Source: Sarcophilus harrisii (lineage: Eukaryota > Chordata > Mammalia > Dasyuromorphia > Dasyuridae). Taken from it: 64,000 nucleotides of DNA. Both the position numbers and the translations under genes were made by a program. Positions 60,531 through 64,000 of this stretch are shown one piece after another. Position 1 is the first letter of the stretch, and the number at the start of each line of letters is the position of its first letter. Location of the stretch: positions 133,589,925 through 133,653,924 of the forward strand of contig NC_045430.1 in assembly GCF_902635505.1 (NCBI RefSeq), given 5' to 3'. Under the pieces are notes generated by a model. That model saw only the letters and a program-made list of their open reading frames with translations. It ran no database searches and had not been told where the DNA came from.

Positions 60531-61450
60531 TTAAGAACTGGATGTACTATGCTTTCTTTCAATTATTATATTTTCACCTGTTGCCAACTTTGAGTATAAA
60601 AGTTGTAAATGCTCCTGTTTAGGAACTTCAGCATCTGGTGTTGAAGGTATTTCAAAGTCTGAGGAGCTCTGAGAATCTACACTTGTGCTAAGATTTAACA
60701 AGTTTTTTCCCTCTTCAGTTGCATACTTCTCACAACTTACTGTAGTTGCTCCTCCAGAAATAGAAGCTGTATGTACATCTTGAGCTCTGTCTTTCAAATC
60801 AGAGGAAGTGTCTTTTGGACCAGAGATATTTTGTTCCAGTTGACAAGTGGTAACAAGCTCTCTGACTCGGGAGCCACTTTTGTTAAAATAAGTGAAGTCA
60901 CCACAATTTCTTTCTTGAGAAGATAACAAAATAGTATCTGATTGGCTGTCCCAACCTTGGCTTTCTTGTTCGGATATGTGTGTGGACTGAGAAGAATTCT
61001 GTGAGGAGATATGAGTTGAATCTCCATCAGAATCGCTGAAAAGTCTTGGTGACTGGGAAGTACCTGCCTCTGTGGAAGAAATCACATTTTCTGAACCATC
61101 ATCTGGAATATCAGCATTATTTTTAAAGAAGATTTTCCACTCTGGAATGTCCACATCCGATTCCTGTTGCTGTAGTGGAAGAGAATTCAAATTCCCACGA
61201 AAAGAAGTTACAGTTTCAGACTGATCCTCATCCTCACTGTTGGATTCCTCACAGTCTACAAAATTTGTCAAAAGAGAACTCTCCACACTGTCTCTTTTGC
61301 AGCTTGCTACGTTCGGCTTCAGTTGTCCTGGACATTCTTGAGGTTCAGGTTTGGGAGAAAGTAATGGAGGCTGGAAAGTCTGTTTATTTGGGATCTTGTG
61401 TCTCAAAGGCATTGACTGCAAATCATCAAAGAGATCTTCATCTTCATCCT
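60531..61450 (-). CDS. DCLRE1C: DCLRE1C last coding exon (regulatory tail)
   Basis: The acceptor on the gene strand is GGGGTGGACAG, with the T-rich tract set about 27-40 bases upstream rather than adjacent. The frame is open from EDEDEDLFDD to TAA at 60531-60533. An open frame continues right of the acceptor but is intron. Confidence 0.94.
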
Positions 61451-64000
61451 CTGTCCACCCCAACACCGTCCAGGGTAAAAAAAAAAAAAATGAAGGGAAA
61501 GCTTCACAAAAATTAGGAAACAATTTATTGTGTAATGCAGTCAGCTGAACTCATAATTAAGGCATCTTAAAGATCCTCTCTTCTTTTATAAAAAGTAAAA
61601 AAGCCACTTTATACATATTACTTGCGTAGTTCTTTTAGAAAATTTTGGAGAACAAGACCAGATCTATCTTTGTGAATTATGTGATTTCTATTGCATTACA
61701 ATTTTTTTAAAACTCAGTTTACTATGACTGTCACTTTTACAATGACATGTTTTGAATTAAGATAAAAGAATTTTGTGCATATGCTCTTATCTCAGCTAAA
61801 GCCTACTTTTTTGTATCTCCATTACTCTTGTACTTTGTATAGTGAATGCTTAATAAATACTGGTTAGTTGATTGGCTGATTAAACAGACAACATTGTCTA
61901 TAATTTAAATTATAAATATTAATAAGCCTACCTGAAAGTGTTAAAATTGGTGATATGTGATGCAGCCAAATTATATTTTAAAACCAGACATATATCTAAT
62001 TAAAGATATTAAAAGTATTTTGAAAATCAAACAGATACTCCCAGCCTCTGTCAGAATTCCCTGACCCAGTGAGTGCAAGGGATAATGTTGTAAAAAATTA
62101 TCCTGGCATGGGTTCTGTCAATAACAAGTTATTGTAATAATTTAAAAAAAAGAAGAAAGAAAAGAAATAAATATGTAGAGAATAAATAAAAAAATAAATA
62201 CAAGGTAAAATAAATAAAATGACAACAACAACAACAACAACAACAAAAAGAAAAAGAAAAGAAATAGAGAGCAAGTAAGGAGTTGTAAATCACTCTTATC
62301 TCTTTCCTCTTTGCTGTGGTCTGACCTAGTATTCTAACTAGGAATAGATTATCTCTGCTGCCCTGTCTAATGATGCTGACTCATTTGCCTATAAAAATGT
62401 CATCTTTACTCTTTAAATTTTTAAAATGTTTTAAAATGAAATTTAATTTAAAAAATAAGTAAGTGATTCTTTCACTCCAAAAATAAATAAATAATTCCCT
62501 GACCCAGACTTCTGCCAAAGTTAAGAGTAGGAACTTTGAGGTACTAAATAGGCTAACCTACAAACAATGACTGAATAAGACAGAGGATAAATAGAAAATG
62601 TTTCCCAACATTCAGCAAGTATAGGAATTAAACTAGCTCAGTAAAATCAAACTCAAATAGACACAGGACCACTAAATTATATATAAGGATACCTGTGGCT
62701 GCATAATGAATTAGAAAACTACATATTAATGAATTTTGTTAGATATTTCCCAATTACATATTAATTTGTGATCAAGTGTGGACAGCCACAATACAGCCTA
62801 AGGGGTTTGATAGTTCTGAAGTACATGACCTTTAATGGTTCCTTTCCAGCACCAAATGCTTTATTCAATTTAATAAATCATCAATGTTAACTTTACATAT
62901 GTAGATTTCTTCTAACTATCATGTACAAATTATTGTTAGAAAATATTTTTGTATAACGAATATGGGGTAAAACCCTCCTGATAACGTCAGGCATATAGAA
63001 GTCTTGACTTCTGTTTTTGTCAGCAAGATTCAGGCTTTAGCTACTTCTTTAAGATGTTCAACTAATGTTCACGAACTATCCCATTTGTCAAGATATTGGT
63101 TTTTTCTTTGATATCTGATTTTTACATTTACATTTTTCTTACACCAATCTAGCATGATATTTTTGCACTGTAATTTGTTAAAAACTGGCAGCTTATTAAT
63201 ATGTATTGCTGGTTTAGTTTACACTAGTTTTAAGAGAAATGTGGGATAAATTATCTGGTATTCTTCCAAACTAGTGGAAGAACTAATCATAGAAAACAAT
63301 GTGAGATCATACCTCAAAGTGATAAGTGAAATTTAATTACAACTGAGCTCCAGGAATTTTGGCTCAAAAGTATCTTCTTATATGAACAAAGTTTTGTTTA
63401 AAACATTTATGCATCAAAGCAATAGGATTTTTTTTAATGAGGATCATATCCAACTCAATTTAGAACCTAAAATTCCTCATTTTGCTTCAAAGTTAACCCA
63501 CTTCTCCATTTGATTGTACAATGGCACTAAAGATAAAAAGGAAGAACTAAGGTATTATTTGTATTATTTTAGTTCAACCAAACCAGAAATGATTTTTTTA
63601 AATTATTACATAAGTTCCCAATGATTGCACAAATTAGGGTTCACATAGCTAATGGATGATATCAGTATTTAACTCCACACTGCCTTAGTCATTTTGCAGT
63701 GCTTATTTCCAAGAAATATAAAGCACTAAAAAATACAAACATTTATCCTCATAACATGTTTATAAGCTTAAAGAAAAAAAAAGATCCAATTTGGTCCTTA
63801 TATTATAGAAGAAACATGTAGACAAAATTATTTTTTAAAGAAAAGTAAGTAAACAAAATACTAGATCCAATTTCCTCTCCAAATTATATACCAAAAAATA
63901 CAGTCTTCCTTAGGCACTGAGAACCCATATTCCCTTTACCTGATTCAAGGTATGTTGTTCTGGTTCTCTTCAACATTCCAAGTGGTTTATACTTTGATTC
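60531..64000 (-). CDS. DCLRE1C: DCLRE1C (Artemis nuclease), last two coding exons; 5' part outside the window
   Basis: Artemis is a metallo-beta-lactamase/beta-CASP nuclease that opens hairpins in V(D)J recombination and trims ends in non-homologous end joining with DNA-PKcs. Only the regulatory C-terminal tail is here: complement of join(60531-61450, 63940-64000), about 326 residues. The tail matches human at ESKYKPLG, LFDD..PLRHK, TNFVDCEESNSE, SPRLFSDSDG, THISSQNSSQSTHI, QGWDSQSDTILLSSQERN and SSSDFEIPSTPDAEVPK, all from memory. It keeps the Ligase IV-binding core as DIPEWKIFFK and many SQ sites of the kind DNA-PKcs and ATM phosphorylate. The last residues (IIERKHSTSSS) differ from the human end. 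Donor TCAG|GTAAAG and acceptor TGGACAG|AGGATG join in frame as LESEDEDEDLFDD. The catalytic exons lie right of the window. Confidence 0.93.
62065..62145 (+). repeat. 3' end of a marsupial LINE (L1-type tail)
   Basis: GTGAGTGCAAGGGATAATGT, then AATTATCCTGGCATGGGTTC and TCAATAACAAGTTATT, followed by an A-rich stretch. I recognise it as the tail of a common marsupial retroelement; the family name is uncertain. Confidence 0.5.
62220..62247 (+). repeat. (ACA)n microsatellite
   Basis: About eight ACA units, preceded by A/AATA-rich sequence, downstream of the LINE tail. Confidence 0.85.
63940..64000 (-). CDS. DCLRE1C: DCLRE1C penultimate coding exon, partial at window edge
   Basis: Sixty-one bases on the minus strand encode ESKYKPLGMLKRTRTTYLES plus one base, then the donor GTAAAG. 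Human has SKYKPLGKLKRARTVHRDSE here, from memory. The exon continues beyond 64000. Confidence 0.85.

Larger units (their letters stand above)
61451..63939 (-). other. DCLRE1C last intron
   Basis: Contains a LINE 3' end at 62065-62145, A-rich and (ACA)n runs, and otherwise AT-rich sequence with no recognised exon. Confidence 0.6.

Noticed and set aside
61451-61523. Open frame continuing beyond the DCLRE1C acceptor with an ATG and Phe-rich stretch
   Set aside because: It is the translated polypyrimidine tract and intron. The joined penultimate exon gives the human-like SEDEDED junction instead.
62065-62145. Possible LTR-element end
   Set aside because: There is no paired terminal repeat, primer site or capsid/polymerase frame nearby; an A-rich tail follows, so a LINE tail is the better reading. 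No clear retroviral fossil was seen anywhere in the window.
1-64000. CRISPR arrays, operons, bacterial signals, tRNA or rRNA genes
   Set aside because: The sequence is vertebrate nuclear DNA. No direct-repeat array or cloverleaf gene with intact A and B boxes was recognised; the tRNA-like heads belong to SINEs.

Overview
The window is a piece of a mammalian, almost certainly marsupial, genome. The genes have vertebrate intron-exon structure, one CpG-island promoter, and products close to human HSPA14, SUV39H2 and DCLRE1C as I remember those sequences. Most of the rest is old interspersed repeats: MIR, L2, CR1/L3, marsupial-type L1, RTE/BovB-like LINEs, marsupial CORE-SINEs (Mar1/WSINE-like) and a small non-autonomous hAT element typical of marsupials. 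The species cannot be named from the sequence alone. The gene order HSPA14(+) - SUV39H2(+) - DCLRE1C(-) is the human 10p13 order, so this is a conserved synteny block and not an accessory region.

Layout. Positions 1-2750 hold a two-exon Myb/SANT-domain gene (MSANTD7-like) that appears to lie inside an upstream HSPA14 intron on the same strand. Positions 7246-27488 hold the last eleven coding exons of HSPA14, an Hsp70-like chaperone of the ribosome-associated complex; its first exons, about 74 codons, lie left of the window. Positions 27600-32280 are intergenic and hold MIR, RTE and L2 fossils. A CpG island at about 32280-33480 carries the promoter and first exon of SUV39H2, whose six coding exons run to 47141 and give a 410-residue H3K9 methyltransferase. 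A long 3' UTR probably follows, to about 49690. Positions 49700-60350 are gene-free and repeat-rich (CR1/L3, RTE, L2, MIR, L1). The last coding exon of DCLRE1C (Artemis) lies on the minus strand at 60531-61450, and its penultimate coding exon runs off the right edge at 63940-64000.

I find no undescribed biological system here. The points most worth a second look are the nested MSANTD7-like gene and its likely dependence on HSPA14 5' exons, an overlapping upstream reading frame at the SUV39H2 start codon, an Arg-to-Cys change in the SUV39H2 SET domain, the preserved Ligase IV-binding motif in Artemis, a 29-base C run, and datable repeat insertions with clear target-site duplications.

How the genes relate: HSPA14 acts in co-translational folding, SUV39H2 in heterochromatin, and DCLRE1C in end joining and V(D)J recombination. 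Their linkage is old synteny and I see no sign of a shared pathway. SUV39H2 and DCLRE1C converge, with their coding ends 13.4 kb apart.
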